From CAWGXG01 sp963826505 (GTDB lineage Bacteria; Chloroflexota; Anaerolineae; Aggregatilineales; Aggregatilineaceae), in the NCBI GenBank assembly GCA_963826505.1, contig CAWGXG010000001.1, positions 1 through 64,000 on the forward strand: a stretch of DNA of 64,000 bases, written 5' to 3'. Shown here piece after piece: positions 52,941-62,263 of this stretch. The notes beneath the pieces are model-generated. The model saw nothing but the letters and a program-made list of their open reading frames with translations, searched no databases and was not told the origin of the DNA. Every line of letters starts with the position of its first letter. Position 1 is the stretch's first letter. The translations under genes were made by a program, and so were the position numbers.

Positions 52941-54960
52941 CCGCGTGGGCGGGGGCGCCCGCCGCCGGGACGGACGCCTGCCAGCCATCGGGCCGCAGCT
53001 CGTAAATCTCGACCGGCTCCGCCTTGCCTTTTAGCTTGAGGTGATGCACTTCGATGGGCGTTACCCGCCCTTTCATCAGCTCGAAGCAGCGCAGACCGAT
53101 GTAGCACGTCCCGCCGGGCGCGACCCCGCACATGCGGGACGCGGTGTTGACCGTGTCGCCGATCGGGGTGTATTCCAGGCGCCGGTGCGAGCCGATGTTG
53201 CCGACCACGACCGGACCCGTGGCAACGCCGATCCCGAACTGCACTTTGGTATGGAACGCGCCCTGATCGTTGAGCTTCTGGATCGCGGTCAGCATATCCA
53301 GCCCAGCCTGTACCGCCTGCCAGGCGTGATCTTCCATTGGGTAGGGTGCGTTCCAGAAGGCCATCAGGTTATCGCCGATGTACTTGTTGATCGCGCCGCC
53401 GTGCTGCATGACAATCGTGGTCATTTGCTCCAGGAAGATATTGAGCATCGAGACGACTTCGGGCGGCTTCAATCCTTCGGACAGCGTCGTGAAGCCGCGA
53501 ATATCCGCGAACAAAACGGTGATCTCGCGTTCCTCGCCGCCGAGTTCCAACTTGCCCTCGTCGAACGCTTCCACGATCTTCTGCGCGATCTCCGCCGAGA
53601 CATAACGGCTGAACAGATCGTGAATCTGGCCGCGCCGTCGTTCCTCGAACAGGTACACGACGATCAGCGTGCCCACATACGAGAATCCAAGCGCGAAGGC
53701 CGGGAACAGCAGATCGACGATGCGCCCCCAGATCGTGAACGACGCAGACGCCCAGAAGAAATAGAGTCCATAGCCCAACGCGACCGCCACCAGCCCGGTA
53801 TACCAGCGCAGGAAGGGCAGCAGCCCGCTGGCGACAAGCGCCATCACGACCGTGATGAGAATTTCCTCGTTCAGCGGTTGGTCACGCAGCGGTAGCTTGG
53901 GCGCGCCCTTGTACAACGTCACCGAGAGCGGCCCTACGCCGACCTTCCAATTGACGCTGTTCTGAATTTCGGGCACGGTCGGCAGCGATTGGTGGATCGT
54001 CTCGATGATGTTGGCGTGAATCTCGACGCCGTACATTTTCGCCCCGGTGGAACTGCCGGGGGTCGCGTAGCTGTCCGGCAGGCCGGTCGCGTTCAGCGCG
54101 CCGACCAGCACGATTTTGCCCTTAAAGGCTTCGGGTGGCACCTTGCCGTTGACCACGTCCACCAGCGAATACACGGGGAAGGTGCTGGGCTGGTTGGGGG
54201 TGGAGGGTGGGCCGAAGTAGTAAATGATCATCTGCCCGATGCTGTCGGTGTAGAGCGTGCGATTGGCCAGCTTGACCGCGTTCGGCTCGATCGTGAGAAA
54301 CTGCGCGGGCAGGTGGAGATAGGTCATATACGCGGCCAGTCCCAACGCCGGGACAGGTTGATCGCCGTCCAACACGACCAGCGGCACCTGTCGCACCTGG
54401 CCGTCACTGTCGGGCACGATGTTGACGTGCCCAATAGCGGTGGCGGCGTCTTTAAGAATGGGCGTGGGATAGACAAATTGATCGTACGAAATCAGCTTGC
54501 CAAGCTGCGTCGTCGGCTTGACGTTTTTGTAACTGCCCGCCACCGGCTCGACGACATTGCGCGCGTTGGTCATGGTATCGGCCAGCAGTTGATCGTCCGG
54601 AGTCGGATCGGCGAACAGCACGTCGAAGGCGATCACGCGCGCGCCCGCCTGCGTCAGCTTGTCGATCAGATCGGCGTGGACCGTGCGCGGCCATTCGACT
54701 GTCGAGCGGCCATAAGTGGCGAGGCTGGCGTCATCTATGGCGACGATGGTCACGATGCCGGTGGTGGGGCGCGGCTGGTAGAGGGAGTCCGTGAGGCGGG
54801 TGCGGATGGTGCTGAACAGCTCCAACCACAGCGCCAGCGCCAACACTACAGCGATGACGACTCCCACCGTCAGCCCGCCGCTGAGACGGCGCAGCGGACG
54901 CGTGGTCATGAACAGCATACGCACCAGGCGCTGCCATAGGCGTCGAAGCAAGGCGATCAT
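52936..54960 (-). CDS. CHASE2-domain class III nucleotide cyclase
   Basis: 674 residues. One helix near 28-48, then an extracytoplasmic CHASE2 domain (about 50-370: VAIDDASLATYGRSTVEWPR), two or three helices (about 395-460), and a cyclase domain. Metal Asp residues are in FADIRGFT and YIGDNLMAF. Substrate residues read Lys in NKYIGD and Thr in YTPIGDTVNTASR, the Lys/Thr pair of cyanobacterial-type adenylate cyclases. ATP to cAMP is therefore likely. It lies upstream of Crp, same strand. Confidence 0.9.
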   Translation of the reverse strand: MIALLRRLWQRLVRMLFMTTRPLRRLSGGLTVGVVIAVVLALALWLELFSTIRTRLTDSLYQPRPTTGIVTIVAIDDASLATYGRSTVEWPRTVHADLIDKLTQAGARVIAFDVLFADPTPDDQLLADTMTNARNVVEPVAGSYKNVKPTTQLGKLISYDQFVYPTPILKDAATAIGHVNIVPDSDGQVRQVPLVVLDGDQPVPALGLAAYMTYLHLPAQFLTIEPNAVKLANRTLYTDSIGQMIIYYFGPPSTPNQPSTFPVYSLVDVVNGKVPPEAFKGKIVLVGALNATGLPDSYATPGSSTGAKMYGVEIHANIIETIHQSLPTVPEIQNSVNWKVGVGPLSVTLYKGAPKLPLRDQPLNEEILITVVMALVASGLLPFLRWYTGLVAVALGYGLYFFWASASFTIWGRIVDLLFPAFALGFSYVGTLIVVYLFEERRRGQIHDLFSRYVSAEIAQKIVEAFDEGKLELGGEEREITVLFADIRGFTTLSEGLKPPEVVSMLNIFLEQMTTIVMQHGGAINKYIGDNLMAFWNAPYPMEDHAWQAVQAGLDMLTAIQKLNDQGAFHTKVQFGIGVATGPVVVGNIGSHRRLEYTPIGDTVNTASRMCGVAPGGTCYIGLRCFELMKGRVTPIEVHHLKLKGKAEPVEIYELRPDGWQASVPAAGAPAHAE

Positions 54961-55174
54961 AGGACGGTACGAGCCTCGTTTGGTTTCCGATGAATACGAT
55001 AAATCGATTATAGCGCAGTCGGGGGCCAGGTGGCGTGAGGAAACCGCTGGCCAAAGGCTTGTTTTCGACGTTTTTTCGGTTACGATGATTTCGATATTTG
55101 AGGTTTTATTCGACTTCTAATAATAATTTCTCATAATCTTATAGATAAAACACAATATCATGGAGGCAAGGAAC

Positions 55175-55922
55175 TTGTCCAAACATAGAACTCCTCACTT
55201 TTCTGATCGTCATCGTTCTGATCGGCCTCGCCCTGCAGGCTCCCAAAACAGTCCTGGCGGCGTCATCAGCGACCGGCGTAGCTCTTTCCAGTTACTCGGA
55301 CTGTACGTCGCCCGCTGGATTGGACATCTCGATGACTACCGACGCGTCCCCAACCCGCGAGGGCGGGATCGTCACTACACAAGACGGCACTACGCTGATG
55401 TCCTTTGATCAGGCCACAGGATTCCAAAACTTCAGCGGAACATTTTCTGGCTATAACTTCGCGTCACCCGCCTGGAGTGTTCCGGCCGGCACGATCGTAG
55501 GTCTGTACGCGTATATCGGCCAAACCCCGTACAACTCCACCAACACGATCGAATGGTTTGTGGCCTACGTTTGCGATACCCAGCAGATCGTGTCCAGCTG
55601 CTACGGCAGCTACGGCAGCTGCCCGCAGAGCGCGGCCGGGATCGGCCTGCCGGGACCTGATCTGGTGCCGCTGCCGGTTGGGTCGGTGGTGGGGGCCTTC
55701 GTCAGCGACACGCCGCTCTATTTCGCTCCGCAGTTGGATGCCTTGACAGGCAAGTCGATCCAGGCGGGAAAGACGTTATGGGTGACTGGCATGAGCGCCG
55801 ATCATATGTTTTATCAGGTCGTGCTGGCCGCCGATTTTCTGTGGGTTCCCGTCAACACTATTGGCCCCAACTTTGATGCTGTGTGGAACGGTACGCCGCT
55901 GCCAACCAGCATCGTTCAATAA
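55175..55922 (+). CDS. Secreted protein C, third carrier of the shared C-terminal module (one frameshift near its start)
   Basis: The long frame encodes LLTFLIVIVLIGLALQAPK, a signal peptide, but contains no ATG, GTG or TTG before it. TTG 55175 with GGAGG upstream encodes MSKHR in another frame, and one extra A near 55188-55190 separates them. Correcting it gives a secreted protein of about 248 residues. Uncorrected, the main frame starts at TTG 55320. The last 80 residues (VVGAFVSDTPLYFAP, LWVPVNTIGPNFDAVWNG, PLPTSIVQ) match proteins A and B. The AT-rich DNA before it (55060-55160) probably holds the promoter. Confidence 0.65.
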
Positions 55923-56001
55923 ATCTGATCGTTGTGGCCTCTGATCGAAAGCGGGCGCTGGATGTTCCAGCACCCGCGCAGTTTCTGCCCGATCGTCCCA
56001 C

Positions 56002-56814
56002 CTAGCGTTTGCGCGCGGTCCACACCAGCGCGTAACTCAGATAGGCGTCGAGCACGGTGCCGTGCTGCGGACGCAGCCGGGCCGGGTCGTGATCGTCCTT
56101 CAGGCGCAGGACGCGCCGCACCAGCGCGCTCGCTTTGAACGGGTTGATGAAGTCAAACGCCGCGTAGAGCGAATCCGCCAGCACGGCCTGATCCGTACAC
56201 GGCATGACGCGCCCCAGGCGCAGCAGCTCCCAGCGTGTGAAGGGGTATTCTTCGCCGAAGCTCCATTTGCCTGCGCGCTGCGCCACGGCTTTGAACAGCC
56301 GGTAAGGCGGGCAGAGCGCGTTCGGCACGGAGATGAAGGTCAGACCGCCGGGTTTGAGCACGTCGAAATGCGCCCGCGTGATGGCCTGCCGCCGCTTGTC
56401 CTGAAAATGCTCGTTCAGTCCAAACGACATCGAGATGTCGTACCGCTCGCGCAGATCGTCGGGCAGGGCGAGCGCGTCCGCCTTGATGAAGGTCGCCTCC
56501 AGCCCGACGCGCTCGAAGAACTCGCGCCCCCGCTCGAGCGCCACGTCGGAATAATCCAGCAGCGTGACCCGCGCGCCTTGTTGGGCCATCAGCGCGGCGT
56601 AGGTGCCCGCGCCCGCGCCAATCTCGATCATGTCCAGCCCGTCCAGCCGGGGGAAGACGCGCGCGATCCGGGCGGCGATCCGCCGCCAGCGCACCGACAG
56701 CGACTCTTTGCGCAGCAGATACAGGTCTTCTTGCGCGCTGGGCGCGGCGTTCGTCCAATAGGTGTCCCACAGGTCGGGAGAATTTTTCTGCATGGCGATC
56801 TCGCGGTGTGGCAT
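56002..56814 (-). CDS. SAM-dependent methyltransferase, class I
   Basis: 270 residues. Motif I is MIEIGAGAGTYAALMAQQG, binding S-adenosylmethionine; VTLLDYSDVAL carries the acidic residue of motif II, and LKPGGLTFISVPN is the post-motif strand. The substrate is unknown. GGAGAG lies 10 bases before the first ATG. Downstream is the end of secreted protein C (convergent). Confidence 0.85.
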   Translation of the reverse strand: MPHREIAMQKNSPDLWDTYWTNAAPSAQEDLYLLRKESLSVRWRRIAARIARVFPRLDGLDMIEIGAGAGTYAALMAQQGARVTLLDYSDVALERGREFFERVGLEATFIKADALALPDDLRERYDISMSFGLNEHFQDKRRQAITRAHFDVLKPGGLTFISVPNALCPPYRLFKAVAQRAGKWSFGEEYPFTRWELLRLGRVMPCTDQAVLADSLYAAFDFINPFKASALVRRVLRLKDDHDPARLRPQHGTVLDAYLSYALVWTARKR

Positions 56815-56820
56815 CCGGAT

Positions 56821-58131
56821 TTAACTCTCCGCGATTGTACCAGATGATGCGCGCTCCGGGGATGGGGAGTCACCATCGGACTCCTGCTCCGCTGACTCCT
56901 CCTGTTCTGCGCGCGCGACCTCGCCCGCACCTGACGGCGCGACCTCGCCCGCGCCCGGATCGTCGCCCCAGGCCACCGGCTCCAATCCGAAGTACCGCGC
57001 CCGCCGCTCGTTGACGGTCAGCACGCCCGCGCGCCAGCCGCATCTCCTCGAACGTGGCTCGAGCGATCCTGCGCGCGGATGTCCTCGAACGCCGCCGGTC
57101 GAGTCCGGTCCCGTAGAAGGGCAGCAGGTCGGCGGTGATCTTTTCGGCCAGCCGTACCAGTTTGGGCCACAGCGTTCGCTCGACGAACATGCCGCTCGGC
57201 GACCAGCGCATTGGCTTCGGTCGCGTTTTCGCTGAACAGGCCCACCGGAAGCCCGAAAATCTGGAAGATCTCCTCGCGGTTGAAGCGCCGCGCGTTCAGA
57301 AAATCCATGTCGTGCTGGCTCAGTCCGACGTTGTGCCACTCGATCCCCGCACCGCGCACGAAGGCCGTTTTCCGCTCGCGCCCGCCGTAGGAGGCGCGCC
57401 ACTCGCGCTTGATGCGCTCGAAGTCGGCGTCTGTGATCCGGTCGCGGATCGCCACGATGCCCGCCGGGACCGCCATGCCATCGCCGAAATAGCGCCGGTT
57501 CCAGTCGGCCATGGCGCGATCGGTTTCGACCGCCAGCCGCGCCGCTTCGAGCGCGCTCAGCCCGTAATAGTCATTGGCGGGATGCCAGCGCCGGAAATGT
57601 ACGACCTCCGCCGCGTCCAGGGGGATGCGCCGCCCGTCCAGCTCGTACACATAGCCGCTCACGCCGCGCTGCGCGTCCGGCACCACGCTGACCCGGTCCG
57701 GACGCAGCGGCCACAGTTCCTGGGGCGCGCCGCCCGGTTCCCCGGCCAGAAACCAGTAGGCGTTGCCGTGAATTTCCAGGCTGCCGACCGTGTGCTCGAT
57801 CAGTTCGAAGCGGCTCATCAGCGGATTGGGGCGCGCCAGCAGCCGCTCGAAGGGGTGCCCCGGCAGGGCGATTTCCCCGGCGCGGGTACGCCGCGCTACC
57901 TGGAACGGCACCAGCGCCGCCGCCTCGGCGATGCGATTGATCGCGACGTAGACCCACGGACTCGCCATGTAGACGCCCGCATACTGCGCCATCTGCCCGA
58001 TTTCCGGCGCGGCGATCGCGGAGATCCACGCCCGCATCGGACGCGACGCGGTGGATCACGCTGGCCGGTCGCCACTTGACATACCCGAAGCGCCGCAGCG
58101 CCCGCTCGATCAAGTTGGGATGTGCTGCCAT
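56821..58131 (-). pseudogene. Phage portal protein (HK97-type), multiply frameshifted remnant
   Basis: Reading across frames gives a near-complete portal: MAAHPNLIERALRRFGYVKW, then AYWFLAGEPGGAPQELWPLRPDRV, SENATEANALVAER, MFVERTLWPKL, FEEMRLARG and LTVNERRARYFGLEPVAWG (each quoted in part). The frame changes near 58037, 57191, 57100, 57060 and 57028. Each is explained by a single base. NATEAN-type and HFRRWHP segments are standard in portal proteins. The gene is probably dead; some changes could be sequence error. No capsid or protease gene follows. Confidence 0.75.
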
Positions 58132-58148
58132 TTGACTCGATTCCTTTC

Positions 58149-58168
58149 GTTGAGCGATCAGCGGTAAG
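58149..58168. repeat. Short heptanucleotide repeat in the phage remnant
   Basis: TTGAGCGATCAGCGGTAAG between the portal and terminase genes matches the host's dispersed heptad family, suggesting that the remnant has been resident for long. Confidence 0.35.
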
Positions 58169-58192
58169 TATAAGGCATCTGATCGTTGTCAC

Positions 58193-59389
58193 CTATACAA
58201 AACTGATGCTCGTGCCGCTGGCGTGCGCGCCATGCCAGGCCAGCGCCGCCGCGATGACCGTGTCATCGTGCGCACCCGCCGGGGCACTGTAGCGGAATCC
58301 GCCGCCCGGCAGTCGTTCGACTGTGTAGGCTTCCAGCTCGCCGATCAGCACCGGATCGCGCAGCAGGGCCAGATCGCCGCGCTCGATGGCCAGCGCCAGG
58401 GCGTCAATCAGCGGGCCTTTGCTGGAGGCCGTCATGGTGAAGGGGATCACCGGCAGACCGTCGGTTTGCAGCGCCTCGATATTGGGGCCGCCGATGCTGT
58501 TCGCCTCGGCCCAGATCGCCTCCGGCTGCCATACCTCCGCCAGCGCCGCTAGCCGCGCCCGCTGCAAGGCCCAGCCGATACTGTTGAAACGGTCCAGCGC
58601 CACGACGCGCCGCGACTCCACGGCCAGCACGGCCACACATGTGAAGTCGTTGACGCGCCCCCAGTCCACGCCGAACACGTAGCGCTCTCCGGCTTCGGGA
58701 CTTTCGCCCGCGGCGACTGTGGCCGCCGCTTCGACTCCGCGAAAGACTCCGCCCGCGTCCGGCAGAAATTCCGCCTGATATTCCTGGCGAAACAGCCGTT
58801 CCGGCAGGTGCTCGCGCGCCGCCTCGATCTCGGCCGGATCGATCAGCGGGTTGGCGCTGGTGGGGAAGCGCCAGCTTTGCCACTGATCGCCGTTCTGCTG
58901 GCCGAGCATATACAGCCCCCAGAACCAGTTACGCCCGCGCGGCGTGCTGAGGAACAAGGCCTCCCCGCGCCGGTCGGCCAGCGCCGGACGGATCGCGGCG
59001 CGCCATACGTCGGGATGCAGGTAGGCGGCTTCGTCCAGCACGGCGAGATCCAAACCCGCGCCGCGCAAGGCGTCGGGATCGTGCGCGCTCTGCACGCGGA
59101 TCACGCCGCCGCCCGGCAGGGCGATGCGCCGCATATCTTCGCGCTTTTCGAGCGCCACACCGCCCAATGACGTTTTGAGACTGCGCCATACATCGTCGGC
59201 CATGCGGTAGGTGGGGCTGATCCACCAGACCGTCAGCCCGGCCAGGGCGCGCTCAATCGTCAGGATTTTGCCCGTCTCCGTCTTCCCGAAGCGGCGACCG
59301 CACGCCACCACTTTGAAGCGGGCCGGATGGCGCAGGATGGCGCGCTGACCAGGGTGAGGTGCCAACAGGGTGATGGTCAGGGGTTCCAT
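58193..59389 (-). CDS. Phage terminase large subunit
   Basis: 398 residues. DNA-packaging motor ATPase and nuclease. Walker A is CGRRFGKTETGK, Walker B LDLAVLDEAAYL; the nuclease domain contains FGVDWGRVNDFT and HDDTVIAAALAWHG metal-binding acids. The frame is intact, unlike both neighbours. ATG 59389 is chosen, with a GGAG just before it, though it is close to the codon; a frame start at 59440 is possible. Confidence 0.88.
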   Translation of the reverse strand: MEPLTITLLAPHPGQRAILRHPARFKVVACGRRFGKTETGKILTIERALAGLTVWWISPTYRMADDVWRSLKTSLGGVALEKREDMRRIALPGGGVIRVQSAHDPDALRGAGLDLAVLDEAAYLHPDVWRAAIRPALADRRGEALFLSTPRGRNWFWGLYMLGQQNGDQWQSWRFPTSANPLIDPAEIEAAREHLPERLFRQEYQAEFLPDAGGVFRGVEAAATVAAGESPEAGERYVFGVDWGRVNDFTCVAVLAVESRRVVALDRFNSIGWALQRARLAALAEVWQPEAIWAEANSIGGPNIEALQTDGLPVIPFTMTASSKGPLIDALALAIERGDLALLRDPVLIGELEAYTVERLPGGGFRYSAPAGAHDDTVIAAALAWHGAHASGTSISFV

Positions 59390-59743
59390 ACTCCACACGT
59401 ATCGTCTGATCGGGCTGGAAGTGCGCCAGCGGCGCGGCATACTTCAGGACTTCTTGCGCCGCGCGGATGGCTTGTGGCATATCGTCCCCATCCAGGGCGC
59501 GCCGCAGCGTTGCGATTGCGCCTGGCGTCAGATCGGCCAGCGCGTCGAGCGCGCCGCGCAGCCGCCCGGAGTCCACCAGGCAGCGCCGCAGCACATCGAA
59601 TTGATCGTCGGCAGCCCAGTCGGCCAGCGTGTCCGGCATCACCCGCACGGTGCGCGCGACTGCCTCCGGATCAGTCCGTCGGCCAGCAGCCGGACCGCGC
59701 GGCAGACCTTGTGCGCTTCTGCCCTGCGTTTTCCCTCCGCCAT
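59253..59743 (-). pseudogene. Phage terminase small subunit-like, frameshifted
   Basis: ATG 59743 with GGAGGA starts MAEGKRRAEAHKVCRAVRLL. Near 59675 the reading frame changes to TDPEAVARTVRVMPDTLADW, and continues DDQFDVLRRCLVDSGRL to RVEYG, then overlaps the large subunit. The pattern of a helix-turn-helix N-terminus followed by a helical region before terL fits a small terminase. Dead or miscalled by a single base. Confidence 0.55.
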
Positions 59744-59885
59744 GCTTCCTCCATAAATCGTTCTCCCGGTCCATACCAGACCATATAGGACCAAGCTGCG
59801 TGTGTTTTGCGCGCCGCGGCCTATAATGAGCGGTAATAACTCTGTGCACGACATCATAATCCCTCAGAAGGGAGGGAACAGCGTC

Positions 59886-60875
59886 ATGTTCAACGAACTC
59901 AAACTGCCTTCAAAACGGCATATCGCCGATGCGGCGGTGATCTTCAGTACGGTGGTTTGGGGCATCCAGATCATCGTGATGAAAGATGCGTTCGAAAGCA
60001 TGGCTCCCCTCGCTTTCAACGCATTACGTTTTTCTGTGGGACTGCCCTTCATGATCGCGCTCGGCCTGCGCCACCGATCCGCCATGCACATCGACCGCCG
60101 TGACGTGCCTCGCCTGATCGGGCTGGCGCTGTTGGGGCAGGTCGGGTACCAGGTTTTTGCCGTGTCCGGCTTGCAGCGCACCACGTCGACCAACGCCGCC
60201 CTGGTGATCGCCACCATCCCCACCTGGACCGCGCTGCTGAGCATCGCGCTCGGCATTGTCGCCATGCGCCGCCGCCTGTTCACCGGGATCGGGCTGTCGT
60301 TGGGCGGGGTGCTGGTCGTGATCCTGGGTGCTGCCCAAGCCAACGTCGCGTTCTCGCGCGGGGACCTGACCGGCATGGGCCTGATGTTTTGCGCGACGAT
60401 GGCGACCTCCATTTTCACTATTTCCGTGAAATCGCTGATCCAGCGTTACGGCGGAATGCCCGTCGCCATCTGGATGTACATCGTGACGTGCTTGACGCTG
60501 GCCCTGGTCGCCGCGCCCGATCTGGTCGTGCTCACGCCATCCGACATTCCGCTGAAGGTCGTGCCCAACCTGCTCTATGCCGGGCTGTTGTCCTCCGCGC
60601 TTGGCTTTTTGATCGAAGGCTTCGCCCTGCGCGAACTGGGCGCGGCCCGCGTGGCCAACTATTACAACTTCGCGCCAGTGATCGCCGCGCTGGGCGGCGT
60701 GCTCCTGCTGTCAGACCCGGTGACGATCCCGCTGCTGATCGGCGGCACGCTGACCATGATCGGCGTGGTACTGGTACGCCGGAACACCTATCTGATCCCT
60801 ACACCACCCGCGCCGCAGCCTGCCGCGGATGCGCCGGTCTTCCCAACTGCGGAAACCGAACCGCTGAGCGGCTGA
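59886..60875 (+). CDS. EamA/DMT family transporter
   Basis: 329 residues with ten predicted transmembrane helices in two EamA repeats of five (about 12-140 and 158-300). IFSTVVWGIQIIVMK and ALRFSVGLPF are typical of the first repeat, LLYAGLLSSALGFLIEGFAL of the second. Possible exporter of metabolites; substrate unknown. The C-terminus is a Pro/Ala-rich tail. GGGAGGG precedes the ATG; the frame upstream to 59802 is not coding. Confidence 0.88.
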   Translation: MFNELKLPSKRHIADAAVIFSTVVWGIQIIVMKDAFESMAPLAFNALRFSVGLPFMIALGLRHRSAMHIDRRDVPRLIGLALLGQVGYQVFAVSGLQRTTSTNAALVIATIPTWTALLSIALGIVAMRRRLFTGIGLSLGGVLVVILGAAQANVAFSRGDLTGMGLMFCATMATSIFTISVKSLIQRYGGMPVAIWMYIVTCLTLALVAAPDLVVLTPSDIPLKVVPNLLYAGLLSSALGFLIEGFALRELGAARVANYYNFAPVIAALGGVLLLSDPVTIPLLIGGTLTMIGVVLVRRNTYLIPTPPAPQPAADAPVFPTAETEPLSG

Positions 60876-60894
60876 CGGCGGCATACGCTGGCGA

Positions 60895-60988
60895 ATCGGG
60901 CAAGTCTCGCCGTCCGGCTGGTGGCGGTAACCCGTGGGTGCGTGTGAGTTTGGCGGGCCATCCCGTGTCAGCGGGAGAAAAACCCGAT
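60895..60988 (+). ncRNA. Possible structured RNA or 3' region after the transporter gene
   Basis: ATCGGG (about 60896) and CCCGAT (about 60983) could close a junction containing three short stems: CGCC/GGCG, ACCC/GGGT and CCCG/CGGG. It lies in a 320-base gene-free stretch between the transporter and phosphoglycerate mutase. GC-rich DNA folds easily, so this is a weak proposal. No known RNA consensus was recognised. Confidence 0.25.
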
Positions 60989-61090
60989 CCATAAGCCGCG
61001 TGTGTACAGGTCCGCGCTCGCCCGATCCGCCGTGTACGATCTAAGAATACAGCACATCTGTTCTATTGTCATCGTTATTAACCATGATTT

Positions 61091-61133
61091 TTAACGTTGA
61101 TAGCTATCTCTCATCGCTATCATTCAACGTTAA
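61091..61133. promoter_or_regulatory. Perfect 10-bp inverted repeat upstream of phosphoglycerate mutase
   Basis: TTAACGTTGA (61091-61100) and TCAACGTTAA (61124-61133) are exact inverted copies separated by 23 bases, giving 33 bp between centres (three helical turns). Each half includes palindromic AACGTT. Inner TAGC and GCTA add symmetry. The region is AT-rich within GC-rich DNA, fitting an operator close to a promoter. Confidence 0.6.
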
Positions 61134-61184
61134 TACGGAGACGCGCCCGCTTTGCTATGATCTGGGGAGCGTTGAACGCTAGCA

Positions 61185-61916
61185 TTGAAGGAGCACTCGA
61201 TAACTCACCAGCTTGTTTTGCTGCGGCACGGCGAAAGCGACTGGAACAAGGCCAACCGCTTCACCGGCTGGACCGACGTTGATCTTTCCAAAGAGGGCAT
61301 CCGCGAGGCGCACCGTTCCGCGCAGGCGCTGCGCGCGGCGGGCCTGACCTTCGATCTGGCCTACACCTCCGTGCTCAAACGCGCGATCCGCACGCTGTGG
61401 ATCGTGCTCGACGATCTCGACCTGATGTGGCTGCCGGTGATCCGCGATTGGCGGCTCAACGAACGGCATTATGGCGCGCTGCAAGGCTTGAACAAGGCTG
61501 AAACGGCGGAGCGGTTGGGCAAGGAGCAGGTCTTCACGTGGCGGCGCAGCTTCGACGTCCGCCCGCCCGCGCTCGAACCCGACGATCCGCGCCACCCGCG
61601 CTTTGACCCGCGTTACGCCCAGCTCGCGCCGGAGCAGCTCCCCGCCTGCGAATCGCTTCAGGATACGCTGGTACGCGTGCTCCCGGCCTGGGAACAGGTC
61701 ATCGCGCCGCGCGTGCGCGCCGGAGAACGCGTGCTGATCGCCGCGCACGGTAACAGCCTGCGCGCTCTGGTCACATACCTGGATCACATCCCCGAAGCCG
61801 ACGTGCCCGCGCTCAATATTCCGACGGGCGTTCCGCTGGTCTACACGTTGGGCGACGATCTGACGGTCGTAGAGTCGCATTACCTGGAAAGCGCGGCGCA
61901 GCCCGATCGCCGCTGA
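61185..61916 (+). CDS. gpmA: 2,3-bisphosphoglycerate-dependent phosphoglycerate mutase
   Basis: Interconverts 3- and 2-phosphoglycerate in glycolysis. VLLRHGESDWNKANRFTGWT holds the phosphorylated His; RHYGALQGLNKAE and LIAAHGNSLRALV (second His) are conserved. Family proteins begin MTHQLVLLRHGE; here that point reads ATA ACT CAC (61200), with AAGGAG six bases upstream. The only in-frame standard start, TTG 61185, lies before the ribosome binding site and would place it inside the gene. The true start may be ATA 61200. Confidence 0.9.
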   Translation: MKEHSITHQLVLLRHGESDWNKANRFTGWTDVDLSKEGIREAHRSAQALRAAGLTFDLAYTSVLKRAIRTLWIVLDDLDLMWLPVIRDWRLNERHYGALQGLNKAETAERLGKEQVFTWRRSFDVRPPALEPDDPRHPRFDPRYAQLAPEQLPACESLQDTLVRVLPAWEQVIAPRVRAGERVLIAAHGNSLRALVTYLDHIPEADVPALNIPTGVPLVYTLGDDLTVVESHYLESAAQPDRR

Positions 61917-61964
61917 TCCGAAAAGGCTCATCCGCGCGTTGATTCATGGGCGCTATGTGATTAG

Positions 61965-62112
61965 CCCCACCCCCGACGCGGCTGCCGCCGCGCGCCCCTC
62001 CCCATGCAGGTGCGGAGACAGGGAGACAGTCGCCAGTGAAATCTCGTCTCCGTTACACGGGGAGGGGAAACCGCCCGTAGGGCGGAGGGGTGGGGCGGCT
62101 GACCCGCCCTAC
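61965..62112. repeat. GC-rich intergenic repeat region
   Basis: This part of the 347-base gap after gpmA contains GGGGAGGGGAAACCGCCCGTAGGGCGGAGGGGTGG-type sequence (only short parts repeated elsewhere). ACCGCCC/GGGCGG and CCGCCCTAC/GTAGGGCGG pair as hairpins. It may terminate gpmA. Beyond it, AT-rich DNA near 62140-62160 probably holds the next promoter. Confidence 0.4.
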
Positions 62113-62263
62113 GCCCCTGATTGTGCCGGTTTTCAAAACCCATATAATACAATTACCGTATGTTCGACCGGGGACGCACGCAGGCTGGTCTGTCGGCGTG
62201 CAGTTGCCGGGCTTTTTTCACACCTATTCGCAGCTCACCGTGAGAAAGGAACGCACAATCAAC

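Noticed and set aside
57018..58037. Intact 339-residue portal protein
   Set aside because: Its last 100 residues are an Arg-rich frameshifted translation, while the proper portal continuation lies in other frames.
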